Positions 42,167-50,799 of a stretch of 64,000 nucleotides of DNA are shown piece by piece. This stretch comes from an uncultured Paraprevotella sp. Its GTDB lineage: Bacteria; Bacteroidota; Bacteroidia; Bacteroidales; Bacteroidaceae. Each line of letters begins with the position of its first letter. The first letter of the stretch is position 1. Location of the stretch: positions 3,442-67,441 of the forward strand of contig URKA01000014.1 in NCBI GenBank assembly GCA_900548345.1, read 5' to 3'. The position numbers and the translations under genes were made by a program. Below the pieces are notes generated by a model that searched no databases, was not told the DNA's origin, and saw nothing but the letters and a program-made list of their open reading frames with translations.

Positions 42167-42919
42167 ATGAGAAAGGAAATATATGCGGGATTTGTGCTGT
42201 GCCTCATGCTGCCGGGGGGCGTATGTGCACAACGTTACAAGCTGGCCGGGGTGAAGGCCGGACGATATGAGGTGACAAGGTCGCTGGACTCTCGTCCCGA
42301 CAGCGGAGCATTGCGTGTCGCGGCACCTTTCCGTGAGGCGGTGGACAGCATGCGTGCCCCCGTGCTGGGTGAGAGTGAGGTGGCGATGCGGGCTGACCGT
42401 CCGGAAAGTCTGTTGTCCAATTTCGTGGCCGACGTGTTGCGGGATGCCTCCGTGCGTGTGGGCAAGAGGGCCGACATCGGCCTGTGCAATATCGGAGGGC
42501 TTCGCAGTGCCATGCCAAAGGGCAAGGTGACATACGGTGACGTGTTGGAGATTGCTCCTTTCGAGAACCGGCTGTGTGTGCTGACCCTTACAGGAAGCAA
42601 GTTGAAAGAGCTGATGGATCAGATTGCGGCCGTGGGGGGCGAAGGAGTCAGCGGCGTGCGCATGGCGATTACCATGGACGGGCGTCTGCTGACGGTTGAG
42701 GTGAACGGCAAGCCGATAGAGGAGCATGCCCTGTATACGATAGCCACCCTCGATTATCTGGCCGAAGGAAACGACAGAATGTATGCCTTGAAAGATAATG
42801 TATACAAGGCGGAGACGAAAATCGCCGTACGCGACCTGATTGTGGAAGCCATCCTTCGTGCGCAGGCCGAAGGGCGCAAGGTGACGGCAAAGATGGAAGG
42901 CAGAATCACTAAACAATAA
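42167..42919 (+). CDS. 5'-nucleotidase C-terminal domain protein (split gene, part C)
   Basis: A 250-residue secreted protein with signal MRKEIYAGFVLCLMLPGGVCAQ. It matches only the substrate-binding C-terminal domain of UshA-type 5'-nucleotidases: ESLLSNFVADVLRDA, GLCNIGGLRSAMPKGKVTYGDVLEIAPFEN, LCVLTLTGSKLKELM and YTIATLDYLAEGND. The metal-binding catalytic domain is encoded by the next gene, 5 bases downstream. ATG 42167 starts the signal peptide; the longer frame has none. Confidence 0.88.
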   Translation: MRKEIYAGFVLCLMLPGGVCAQRYKLAGVKAGRYEVTRSLDSRPDSGALRVAAPFREAVDSMRAPVLGESEVAMRADRPESLLSNFVADVLRDASVRVGKRADIGLCNIGGLRSAMPKGKVTYGDVLEIAPFENRLCVLTLTGSKLKELMDQIAAVGGEGVSGVRMAITMDGRLLTVEVNGKPIEEHALYTIATLDYLAEGNDRMYALKDNVYKAETKIAVRDLIVEAILRAQAEGRKVTAKMEGRITKQ

Positions 42920-42924
42920 GGAAA

Positions 42925-43788
42925 ATGACGATGAATGCGATGAAAACAATCTTTATAGCTGTGCTTGCGGCCGTCGGATGCGGAACGCTTTCGGCGCAGG
43001 ACGGCACGGTGGAACTGCGTATCGTGCATACCAACGACACACATAGCTGCGTGGTGCCCGTCAGTCCGAACTATTCGGATACGGCGCAGGCCGACAAGGG
43101 CGGATTCATACGCCGTGCGGCATTGGTGCGCGACTGGCGTGCGGCAGACAAGGACATGTTGCTCTTCGACAGCGGCGACTTCTCGCAAGGCTCCGCCTAC
43201 TATAATATATATAAAGGAGAAGTGGAAGTGAGCCTGATGAACGAGATGCGGTACGATGCCGCCACGATAGGCAACCATGAGTTTGACTTCGGGCTGGATA
43301 ATATGGCACGTATATACCGCATGGCACAGTTCCCGATTGTCTGTGCCAACTATGATGTAAAAGGCACGGTGCTCGAAGGTTTGGTCAAACCCTATGTCGT
43401 ACTGGAACGGAAGGGCGTAAGAATCGGCGTGTTCGGCTTAGGCACGCAACTCGAAGGTATGGTGGCTGCGGACAATTACAAGGGGGTGACATACGAAGAC
43501 CCTGTGACGGCTGCCAACCGAGTGACGGACCTGTTGAAGAACAAGGAACATTGCGACCTGATTGTCTGCCTGTCTCACTTAGGCTGGAATATTGAAGGCA
43601 CGGATGATACGGAGCTTGTGCCGGGCTCGCATCATATCGACCTTGTGCTGGGCGGGCATTCCCATACCTATTTCGAACATCCCGTGGTGCTGAAAGATGC
43701 CGACGGCCGAAATGTCTACTGCAACCAGATGGGAAAGAACGGGCGTTACGTGGGTACACTCGTGCTCGAAATGGAATCCGTGGAATGA
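42925..43788 (+). CDS. 5'-nucleotidase metallophosphatase domain protein (split gene, part N)
   Basis: A 287-residue secreted calcineurin-like phosphatase with its own signal (MKTIFIAVLAAVGCGTLSAQ). Metal ligand motifs: VHTNDTHS, FDSGDFSQGS, GNHEFDFG, CLSHLG and GGHSHTYF. Together with the preceding gene it would rebuild a complete UshA/YfkN-type enzyme, but as two secreted chains in reversed order. Substrate likely nucleotides, by family. Confidence 0.9.
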   Translation: MTMNAMKTIFIAVLAAVGCGTLSAQDGTVELRIVHTNDTHSCVVPVSPNYSDTAQADKGGFIRRAALVRDWRAADKDMLLFDSGDFSQGSAYYNIYKGEVEVSLMNEMRYDAATIGNHEFDFGLDNMARIYRMAQFPIVCANYDVKGTVLEGLVKPYVVLERKGVRIGVFGLGTQLEGMVAADNYKGVTYEDPVTAANRVTDLLKNKEHCDLIVCLSHLGWNIEGTDDTELVPGSHHIDLVLGGHSHTYFEHPVVLKDADGRNVYCNQMGKNGRYVGTLVLEMESVE

Positions 43789-43789
43789 A

Positions 43790-44494
43790 TTACTCGAAAT
43801 AAAGCGTAAGGACAATCATCTTGGATGAGGCGCCGTCCAACGAATTGGTAAATTTCCGCAGCGAACCGTCTATCAGGTCGTTGCGGTTTTTTTGCAGGAT
43901 GTCGGACAGGCCGAAGCAGAACTTCAGTTCGGGAATCAGCTTGAAGAAAGGCAGGTAGAAATCGCAACCCATGCCCACTTCAAGGTAACAGTCGAAAGGT
44001 TTCATCAGCAAGGCCTTCTGTTTCTTGGTGGTCAGGTCAATCATCGGGTTGACACCCACGATGAAATAAGGGCGGTAATTGTTGTAGCGCGGCGCGGCGA
44101 TTTTCAAATCCACCGGTACGGAGATATAGGTGGATTTGATGTTTTGCGTGCTGTCTCTTCCGCTGGCCTGCTCATGGAAACTCACATGCTTTTGTCCGAA
44201 GTGCATGGTGGGCACAAGGCGGAGGGCCAGATAGTTGTTGAGTCTCATCTCGCCCAAGACCCCCACACTGAATCCCGGTCCGTAGTTGTCGATATCGGCA
44301 TACCATTGCTCTCCGCTTTCCGGGTCGATATATCCGTTGTTCTTCAATTCAAGGTCCTGCATGTGCAGTCCGAAGAGGAATCCGTAGTGGAATCTTCTTT
44401 GGTCGATATAGGGGCGGTTCTGTAGCTTGCGCTCTTGAGCCACGCCGCTCACCATGAGCATACACCCTAAAATTGCGGTCAGGAGTCTTTTCAT
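43790..44494 (-). CDS. porT: PorT-like outer-membrane beta-barrel protein
   Basis: A 234-residue barrel with signal MKRLLTAILGCMLMVSGVAQ. Family signs: FHYGFLFGLHMQDLELKNNGY, GFSVGVLGEMRLNNYLALRL, YISVPVDLKIAAPRYNNYRPYFIVGVNP and a C-terminal aromatic (LTLYFE). PorT/SprT is part of the type IX secretion/gliding set, though PorT-like proteins also occur in species without it. Convergent with the nucleotidase gene, 1 base apart. Confidence 0.78.
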   Translation of the reverse strand: MKRLLTAILGCMLMVSGVAQERKLQNRPYIDQRRFHYGFLFGLHMQDLELKNNGYIDPESGEQWYADIDNYGPGFSVGVLGEMRLNNYLALRLVPTMHFGQKHVSFHEQASGRDSTQNIKSTYISVPVDLKIAAPRYNNYRPYFIVGVNPMIDLTTKKQKALLMKPFDCYLEVGMGCDFYLPFFKLIPELKFCFGLSDILQKNRNDLIDGSLRKFTNSLDGASSKMIVLTLYFE

Positions 44495-44617
44495 GAATCA
44501 CTGTTATTTATTAGAGAATAACGTAAATCAGCCTGTCTTATTGTATGTCCATGCGCTTTTGCGCTGAAAAATCACTAAAAATAGTGAGGAATATTTTGGC
44601 GTATTCTTTTTTAATGC

Positions 44618-44625
44618 TAACTTTG
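44618..44625 (+). promoter_or_regulatory. Promoter -7 box of the ferredoxin gene
   Basis: TAACTTTG with a TTG element about 20 bases upstream; 50-base leader. Confidence 0.6.
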
Positions 44626-44675
44626 CGCCAAGAGTTCGGAAGAACAGAAAATTAACATTTAAAACTTAAAACAAT

Positions 44676-44840
44676 ATGGCTTACGTAATTGGTGAAGATT
44701 GTGTAGCATGCGGAACTTGTATCGATGAATGTCCCGTAGGTGCTATTTCTGAAGGTGATATCTATAAAATCAATCCGGACGCTTGTACTGAATGCGGTAC
44801 TTGTGCCGATGTTTGTCCTTCAGGTGCCATTTCTCTCTAA
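44676..44840 (+). CDS. 2[4Fe-4S] ferredoxin (54 aa)
   Basis: A 54-residue clostridial-type ferredoxin. Two symmetrical cluster motifs are present: CVACGTCIDECPVGAI and CTECGTCADVCPSGAI, each CxxCxxCxxxCP. It carries low-potential electrons for fermentative enzymes such as pyruvate:ferredoxin oxidoreductase. Full length for the class, with its own promoter and strong terminator. Confidence 0.96.
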   Translation: MAYVIGEDCVACGTCIDECPVGAISEGDIYKINPDACTECGTCADVCPSGAISL

Positions 44841-44872
44841 TCGGAGTTAGGTATACAATAGAACGGAAAAAA

Positions 44873-44912
44873 GCAGCCGTCCGCCCTTCGGGTTCGGACG
44901 GCTGTTTCTTTT
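44873..44912 (+). terminator. Terminator of the ferredoxin gene
   Basis: GCAGCCGTCCG pairs with CGGACGGCTGT across CCCTTCGGGTT-type loop bases, followed by TTCTTTT. Confidence 0.85.
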
Positions 44913-44930
44913 CCCGGTACGAAGACAATG

Positions 44931-44974
44931 AGCGGCGCCGCATTTCCGGTAAAAAAGGAAAATGCGGCGCCGCT
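44931..44974. terminator. GC-rich hairpin between ferredoxin and aspC
   Basis: AGCGGCGCCGCATTTCC pairs with GGAAAATGCGGCGCCGCT with one bulge. It is probably the terminator of the minus-strand aspC operon; the U tract lies in the loop rather than after the stem. Confidence 0.55.
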
Positions 44975-45002
44975 TTATCCGTAGGGTGACGGAGAGGTAC
45001 GA

Positions 45003-46196
45003 TTATTTCAGGCGTGCCAATGTGTCTTTGATGCGCTTCATGGCCTCCACGATGTTCTCGTCGCTGGTGGCGTAGCTCATGCGGAAGCATTCCGGTGAAC
45101 CGAAGGCGTCGCCTCCTACAGTGGCCACATGGCCCACTTCGAGCAGATACATGGCGAAGTCGTTCGAATCACGGATGACACGGTCGCCGTCCTTCTTGCC
45201 GAAATATGCACTGCACTTGGGGAACAGGTAGAATGCACCTTCCGGATTGTTCACTTCCAGACCGGGGATTTCCTTTGCCAGTTTGACAATCAGATTCTTG
45301 CGGCGCTCGAATGCCAGACGCATGTCCTCCACGCACTGTTGCGAGCCTGTATATGCAGCCTCGGCGGCTTTCTGCGATACGGAGCACGGGCCGCTTGTGT
45401 ATTGTCCCTGCAGTTTGTTGCATCCCTTCACAATCCATTCGGGAGCGGCGATAAAACCGATTCTCCATCCTGTCATGGCGTATGCTTTCGACACCCCGTT
45501 GATGATGACCGTGCGGTTTTTCATTTCAGGGAACTGTGCGATGCTTTCATGCCGGCCGATGTAGTTGATGTGCTCGTAGATTTCATCAGCAACGACGATG
45601 ACCCTCTCATGCTTGGCCAGTACATCTGCCAGTCCTTTCAGTTCCTCCTTTGAATATACGGAACCTGTCGGGTTGCTGGGCGAGCAGAGAATCAGCGCAC
45701 GGGTCTTGGGAGTGATGGCCGCTTCGAGCTGTTCGGGCGTGATTTTGAAATCCTGCTCGATTCCGGCTTCCACAATAACCGGTTCGCCTTCTGCGAGTTT
45801 GACCATCTGCGGGTAGCTGACCCAATACGGAGCCGGGATAATCACTTCGTCGCCGGCGTTGACCAATGCCATCAATGTGTTGCAGACGGATTGTTTCGCA
45901 CCATTGGAACAAAGGATTTGCGCCGGAGTGTAATCCAGTCCGTTCTCCTTTTTCAACTTGGCTGCGATGGCTTCACGCAGGGCCGGATAGCCGGGTACGG
46001 GAGAGTAGCGTGAGAAATTGTCTTCCACTGCCTGTATGGCTGCCGCTTTGATATGGTCGGGCGTGTTGAAGTCCGGTTCGCCCACACTCAGATTGATAAC
46101 ATCCACTCCGCTTGCTTTCAGTTCGCTGCTTTTCTGCGACATGGCCAGCGTGGCGGAGGGGGAAAGTCTGTTCAGACGGTTTGATAATGTTTCCAT
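45003..46196 (-). CDS. aspC: Aspartate aminotransferase (class I PLP enzyme)
   Basis: A 397-residue fold-type I aminotransferase. Visible are INLSVGEPDFNTPDHI, SNGAKQSVCNTLMALVNAGD, LCSPSNPTGSVYSKEEL, DEIYEHINY and the PLP lysine in NGVSKAYAMTGWRIG. The class I gamma-type (thermophile-like) AspAT is the likely group; exact substrate from family only. Last gene of the lptF/G-ribBA-BI-1-aspC unit (23-bp gap). Confidence 0.92.
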   Translation of the reverse strand: METLSNRLNRLSPSATLAMSQKSSELKASGVDVINLSVGEPDFNTPDHIKAAAIQAVEDNFSRYSPVPGYPALREAIAAKLKKENGLDYTPAQILCSNGAKQSVCNTLMALVNAGDEVIIPAPYWVSYPQMVKLAEGEPVIVEAGIEQDFKITPEQLEAAITPKTRALILCSPSNPTGSVYSKEELKGLADVLAKHERVIVVADEIYEHINYIGRHESIAQFPEMKNRTVIINGVSKAYAMTGWRIGFIAAPEWIVKGCNKLQGQYTSGPCSVSQKAAEAAYTGSQQCVEDMRLAFERRKNLIVKLAKEIPGLEVNNPEGAFYLFPKCSAYFGKKDGDRVIRDSNDFAMYLLEVGHVATVGGDAFGSPECFRMSYATSDENIVEAMKRIKDTLARLK

Positions 46197-46219
46197 TTGA
46201 TGTATGTATTTGTGATGTC

Positions 46220-46927
46220 TTATTTTCTGCTGCCCATGATTCTCAGCAGGTAGATAAAGAGGTTGATGAAGTCGAGATAGAGCGTCAACGCGCCCATCAG
46301 GGCGAGTTTCTGCGTAGTGTCGTTCACCTCTGTGCCGTGCACTTCGAGCATTTGTTTGATTTTTTGTGTGTCGTATGCCGTAAGGCCTACAAAAATGGCC
46401 ACGCCTGCATAACTGATAATCCAGTAAATCATCTCATTCCGCATGAACAGGTTGACCAGCGAAGCGATAATCAGGCCGATGAGCGACATGAACAGGATGC
46501 GGCCTATGGATGACAGGTCGCGTTTGGTGAACATGCCGTAGAGGCTCAATGCACCGAAGGTTCCGGCCGTGATGAAGAACGTGCTGGCAATGCTTTCGCT
46601 GGTAAATGCCAGGAAATATACCGAACAGGTCACTCCGTTGAGCACGGCATAGGCGATGAACATCACCGTGGCTGCAAGAAACGAAAGGCGGTTCAGCATC
46701 CATGTGAGCAACAATACTACCGCTACTTCGGCGATGAGTAATCCGTATAATGTGGCCTGGCTGCTGAATACCCAGGATAAGATGCCGGGGCTGCTGACCA
46801 CCTTTAACGCTGTCAGACCGCTGATAAGCAATGCGAGTGCCATCCATGTGTACACACGACGGAGTAATAAGGACGATGCGGAGGATTGTACTTCGCTCTC
46901 CCGTGCATAAATTTTGTTCTCTTCCAT
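46220..46927 (-). CDS. Bax inhibitor-1/YccA family membrane protein
   Basis: A 235-residue inner-membrane protein with seven hydrophobic segments. The start LLLRRVYTWMALALLISGLTA and the end VFVGLTAYDTQKIKQM plus LTLYLDFINLFIYLLRI are the family signature. Family members are proposed calcium leak channels; the role in bacteria is unclear. Third gene of its operon. Confidence 0.9.
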   Translation of the reverse strand: MEENKIYARESEVQSSASSLLLRRVYTWMALALLISGLTALKVVSSPGILSWVFSSQATLYGLLIAEVAVVLLLTWMLNRLSFLAATVMFIAYAVLNGVTCSVYFLAFTSESIASTFFITAGTFGALSLYGMFTKRDLSSIGRILFMSLIGLIIASLVNLFMRNEMIYWIISYAGVAIFVGLTAYDTQKIKQMLEVHGTEVNDTTQKLALMGALTLYLDFINLFIYLLRIMGSRK

Positions 46928-46958
46928 AACTAATGTTTTTTAATTGTTTAATGAGGGG

Positions 46959-48173
46959 TTATTTGTTGAAATGCAAGGTGTGTCCCATGCGTTCTTTTTT
47001 GGTGCGCATGTATTTCTCGTCGTAAGGCGTTACCGGAACTTCGATAGGAACGTTCTCGATGATTTCGAGGCCGTAGGCTTCCAGGCCCACGCGTTTGACC
47101 GGGTTGTTGGTCAGCAGGCGCATCTTGTGTACGCCGAGTTCATGCAGAATCTGTGCGCCTACGCCGTATTCACGTTCGTCGGGCAGAAAACCGAGGTGTA
47201 CGTTGGCGTCCACCGTGTCCATGCCTTCTTCCTGGAGTTTGTAGGCTTTCATCTTGTTGAAGAGTCCTATGCCCCGTCCTTCCTGATTCATATAGAGAAT
47301 AACGCCTTTTCCGGCTTCTTCAATCATGCGCATGGATTTGTGGAGTTGTGCCCCGCAGTCGCAACGCTGGCTGCCGAAGATGTCGCCGGTGACGCAGGAT
47401 GAGTGTACGCGCACCAGGATAGGTTCGTCGGGTTCCCAGGTACCCTTAATCAGTGCCACATGTTCCAGTCCGTTGCTAATCTGTCGGAAGGTGATGTCGC
47501 GAAAGTGTCCGTAATCCGTTGGCATGTCCACTTCGGGGCCTCTTTCCACCATCGATTCCCGTTTCAGCCGGTAGGCAATCAGGTCGCGGATGGTAATGAT
47601 TTTAATGCCCAGACGTTGGGATACCTGTTGCAGTTCGGGCATGCGTGCCATGGTTCCGTCGGGGTTCAGAATCTCGATGAGGGCGGCGGCAGGTTGCAGG
47701 CCGGCCAGTCTGGCCAGGTCGACGGCAGCCTCCGTATGTCCGGCCCGTCGGAGCACGCCTTTGTCTTGTGCGTACAACGGGTTGATATGGCCGGGCCGGC
47801 CGAATGTTTCCGGGCGTGAGGCCGGGTCGGCCAGTGCGCGGATGGTTGCGGCACGGTCGTATGCGGAGACTCCGGTGGTGCATCCTTCCAGTTTGTCCAC
47901 AGTGACGGTAAAGGGCGTGCCGAGCATGGACGTGTTGTTGCTCACCTGATGCGGGAGCTCCAGTTCCTCGCTCCGTGAGATGGTGATGGGTGCGCACAGC
48001 ACCCCTCTGCCTTCCTGAAGCATGAAGTTGACTTTTTCGGGTGTAATCATTTCGGCCGAAGTGATGAAGTCCCCTTCGTTCTCGCGGTCTTCATCGTCTA
48101 CGACAATGACAAATTTGCCTTCTTTAAAATCTTTTACGGCATCTTCTATCGGGCTAAGTTTAAATGTATCCAT
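46959..48173 (-). CDS. ribBA: Bifunctional DHBP synthase / GTP cyclohydrolase II
   Basis: A 404-residue two-domain enzyme supplying both branches of riboflavin synthesis. The N-terminal RibB domain has VVDDEDRENEGDFI and GHTEAAVDLARLAG. The C-terminal RibA domain has the zinc-binding CVTGDIFGSQRCDCGAQL and NQEGRGIGL. Start taken at MDTFKL (48173); three codons further upstream is a second ATG. No FMN riboswitch is visible; the gene is inside an operon after the lptF/G-like gene (10-bp gap). Confidence 0.95.
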   Translation of the reverse strand: MDTFKLSPIEDAVKDFKEGKFVIVVDDEDRENEGDFITSAEMITPEKVNFMLQEGRGVLCAPITISRSEELELPHQVSNNTSMLGTPFTVTVDKLEGCTTGVSAYDRAATIRALADPASRPETFGRPGHINPLYAQDKGVLRRAGHTEAAVDLARLAGLQPAAALIEILNPDGTMARMPELQQVSQRLGIKIITIRDLIAYRLKRESMVERGPEVDMPTDYGHFRDITFRQISNGLEHVALIKGTWEPDEPILVRVHSSCVTGDIFGSQRCDCGAQLHKSMRMIEEAGKGVILYMNQEGRGIGLFNKMKAYKLQEEGMDTVDANVHLGFLPDEREYGVGAQILHELGVHKMRLLTNNPVKRVGLEAYGLEIIENVPIEVPVTPYDEKYMRTKKERMGHTLHFNK

Positions 48174-48183
48174 ATTGACCATA

Positions 48184-50091
48184 TTATTGTTCGTTCGATG
48201 TAATCTTGTTTATCCGGCCCACGAGCTGTGTGCTGCACTTTTGAATCTGCATGATGTCCTTGTAGAGCCTGAGCCTGTATCTCCAGATTCGGAAATAAAA
48301 GAATGCTCCGACGGGGAATACGATGCCCAGCACCATGTTCCATTTGTAGTTGTGGAACGGGCGTGTGTGTGCATACGCAGGAATGACGGGAATGTGGTTC
48401 AGCACATCCAATAAGATAGCATCCTTGCTGTTGGACAGAACGGTAATCAGGTCTTCCATCCGTTGGTTCAGTCCGGCCACATCCCTGTCGTCTATCTTGT
48501 AGAAGAATATGCGGATATAGTTGGGCGGCCGTCGCAGATGCGTCTTTTTTTCATAGGCCATCCAGTCTTCCGCCAACGTTTCCAATTCGTTTCTGACACC
48601 GGTGTAGTCCGGGTCGTAGATAATCACCTCTTTCCTTGCGATGTGTCTGGATATGCGCAGGCCCAGCAGGCGGCGTATGAGACTGATGTATGCCTCGATG
48701 TTGAAGACGGTGGAGTCGTTGTTGGCCTTGTAGGTGAGGAATATGCCTATGGGGCACAGCACCATCGAACTGAGCCATTCTCCGAACCACACGTCCCACT
48801 CTCCGGCTTTGGCTAACTTTTCGCCGGATGCGTTGACGATATAGTAAAAGATGAACATGACCACGGAGAGCACTACCGGTACGCCCAGTCCGCCTTTCCG
48901 GATGATGGCTCCGAGCGGGGCGCCGATGAAGAGGAAGAAGATGCAGGCCAGCGACAGGGTGAACTTCTTGTGCCACTCCAGCCGGTGTATCCTGAGGGCC
49001 TGGTCTATGTCTTTCGATACCAGGCTTCGGAACTCATACTCCGACACGGCGACATGGGTCTTTTGCATGGCGTTCTTGATGACGGTCAGCCGCTGGTCGA
49101 GCGGGATGCGGCTGTATATCGTGTCGAAGCAGGCGGGGGGAGTTGTGACAATTCTGGCCGAATCCTCGCCTCGTATGTTCGATTTCCTGTTGTAGGTCGT
49201 TGTCCGCAGGTTGCCGTATACGGCATGTCCCGTGCTGTCGCTCTTGTGGTTCAATGAATCAATGCCCGCCTGAATCTCCCTCATGTTCTTGGTCACGGCA
49301 CTGCCGTTGAAAAGGTTGGCGTCCATCACATTGAAGTTGTTGTCGAAAGGTATCAGGTCGGTTTCTTCAACGAAAGTCTCCCGCATATAAGGAACGTTGG
49401 TACGTTGCATCACGCCCCCTTGCGACTGCATGTTGCGGAACCGTTCTCCGGCATACATGGTCAGTTTGAGATGCTTTTCGTCCTCCGTACTTTGCAGTCT
49501 GGCCGAATCGGCCAGCACGATTTGTGAATCCTCGTATCCGTCCGTTGTGCTGTATATCATCACACCGTAAAGCATGCCGTTGTCTTTTCCCTTATGCTCC
49601 ACGAATATGTTGTATCCCGGTATCTCATTATAGAATATGCCTTCGGGAATCTCCAGCTCCGGAGATTTCTGCTTCATGGAGTAGGCCAAGGTATAGAACT
49701 TCTTCTGTGCGTCGGGGCTGACCACATTCTGGAAGTAGAACGAACAGATACTAAGTCCTATGGTGAAGATGATAATGGGTTGGAAGATGCGGATGAGCGG
49801 TATGCCGGCAGCTTTCATGGAAAGCAACTCGAACCGTTCCCCGAAATTTCCGAACGTGATGAGCGAGGCCAGCAGAATGGCCAAAGGGAGCGACATGGGT
49901 ATCAGGGTCAGGCCGACATAATAAAAAAAGTGCGCCAATACGTCTAAAGTAAGTCCCTTGCCGATTAGGTCTTCCACCCATCGCCACATGAACTGCATCA
50001 TGAAGATGAAAAGGCAGACGAAGAACGTGCCGACAAAAAGCAAGGTATAGGCCTTGAACACAAATATGTCTATCTTCTTAATCAGTCTCAT
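48184..50091 (-). CDS. LptF/LptG family permease
   Basis: A 635-residue inner-membrane protein of the YjgP/YjgQ family, which moves LPS from the inner membrane to the Lpt bridge. Membrane segments are at the N-terminus (three, including LTLIPMSLPLAILLASLITFGNFGERFELLSMKAAG) and near 385-480 (three), around a large periplasmic jellyroll-like region. It is longer than E. coli LptF/G owing to an extended cytoplasmic C-terminus (490-635), common in Bacteroidetes. First gene of the operon. Confidence 0.9.
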   Translation of the reverse strand: MRLIKKIDIFVFKAYTLLFVGTFFVCLFIFMMQFMWRWVEDLIGKGLTLDVLAHFFYYVGLTLIPMSLPLAILLASLITFGNFGERFELLSMKAAGIPLIRIFQPIIIFTIGLSICSFYFQNVVSPDAQKKFYTLAYSMKQKSPELEIPEGIFYNEIPGYNIFVEHKGKDNGMLYGVMIYSTTDGYEDSQIVLADSARLQSTEDEKHLKLTMYAGERFRNMQSQGGVMQRTNVPYMRETFVEETDLIPFDNNFNVMDANLFNGSAVTKNMREIQAGIDSLNHKSDSTGHAVYGNLRTTTYNRKSNIRGEDSARIVTTPPACFDTIYSRIPLDQRLTVIKNAMQKTHVAVSEYEFRSLVSKDIDQALRIHRLEWHKKFTLSLACIFFLFIGAPLGAIIRKGGLGVPVVLSVVMFIFYYIVNASGEKLAKAGEWDVWFGEWLSSMVLCPIGIFLTYKANNDSTVFNIEAYISLIRRLLGLRISRHIARKEVIIYDPDYTGVRNELETLAEDWMAYEKKTHLRRPPNYIRIFFYKIDDRDVAGLNQRMEDLITVLSNSKDAILLDVLNHIPVIPAYAHTRPFHNYKWNMVLGIVFPVGAFFYFRIWRYRLRLYKDIMQIQKCSTQLVGRINKITSNEQ

Positions 50092-50117
50092 CCGGTATCC
50101 TTGTACGAATCAACCGA

Positions 50118-50125
50118 CAAAGTTA
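50118..50125 (-). promoter_or_regulatory. Promoter -7 box of the lptF/G-ribBA operon
   Basis: The minus strand reads TAACTTTG, 26 bases before the start codon. Confidence 0.55.
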
Positions 50126-50273
50126 GTATAAAAAAACTTTGTAGCCGTATATTTTAGATGTTTTTATTAAATGCACTTATATATAAGGTGTAGTTTGATG
50201 TCGGAATACACCTTTTGGATGTATCGGTGAAGAAAAAAGTTGGAAATAATTTGGTGGGAAAAGAAATAATGCC

Positions 50274-50281
50274 TACCTTTG
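50274..50281 (+). promoter_or_regulatory. Promoter -7 box of tRNA-Met
   Basis: TACCTTTG, 20 bases before the mature tRNA. Confidence 0.5.
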
Positions 50282-50301
50282 CAACCGCAAACAGAGATGT
50301 T

Positions 50302-50375
50302 GGCGGGATAGCTCAGCTGGTTAGAGCGCATGATTCATAATCATGAGGTCCCCGGTTCAATCCCGGGTCCCGCTA
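50302..50375 (+). tRNA. tRNA-Met (CAT), elongator type
   Basis: A 74-nt tRNA. GGCGGGA pairs with TCCCGCT (G-U at the end), A discriminator; anticodon loop TTCATAA; T arm CCCGG-TTCAATC-CCGGG. The first pair and the overall shape fit elongator Met rather than initiator (no C1 mismatch, no GGG/CCC anticodon stem). A tRNA-Ile2 with modified C34 cannot be fully excluded. CCA not encoded. Confidence 0.93.
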
Positions 50376-50399
50376 CATAATCAATGGAGTATAAGATGG

Positions 50400-50435
50400 G
50401 CAACCGGAAGACTTTTGTCTCCGGTTGCTTTTTTT
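50400..50435 (+). terminator. Terminator after tRNA-Met
   Basis: GCAACCGGA pairs with TCCGGTTGC across an 11-nt loop, followed by seven T. Confidence 0.9.
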
Positions 50436-50507
50436 ATGCCCGCCGTGGGCTGGCGTTCCGTTTGGGGCGGCTGTTCCAAACGGAAGTTCTGGGTGACGTT
50501 TCCGGTT

Positions 50508-50595
50508 TTATAAATAAAACTTTTATTTTTAAAACCAAAACTTTTGTTTTTGAAAATAAAACCACTGTTTTTAAAACCAAAAGTTTTATTTATAG
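50508..50595. repeat. 88-bp AT-rich intergenic element, copy B
   Basis: Same length, same closed ends (TATAAATAAAACTTTT ... AAAAGTTTTATTTATAG) and same 21-bp periodicity as copies A and C, but with its own internal differences. It lies between the tRNA-Met terminator and the purH promoter. Confidence 0.85.
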
Positions 50596-50760
50596 AATCC
50601 GAAAGGTCCAAATGAAGTTGTCAGGTCGTATAGGGGCGGTTCCGGTGCGTATGCCGGTGGAAATGCAGCCGGAAAACCGTGTTTTTTTGTCTTGAGCCAT
50701 AAAAATAATAAAAACGCACTTTTTAAGTGTGCAAAAGGCAGTTATCTTCATTAAAATTAG

Positions 50761-50768
50761 TATCTTTG
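50761..50768 (+). promoter_or_regulatory. Promoter -7 box of purH and the mre operon
   Basis: TATCTTTG, 31 bases before the purH start. Confidence 0.6.
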
Positions 50769-50799
50769 TACCCCAAAACTATAAAACGGATTAGAAGAC

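Noticed and set aside
46959..50125. FMN riboswitch for ribBA
   Set aside because: Only 10 bases separate ribBA from the lptF/G-like gene, and the operon leader shows no conserved RFN elements.
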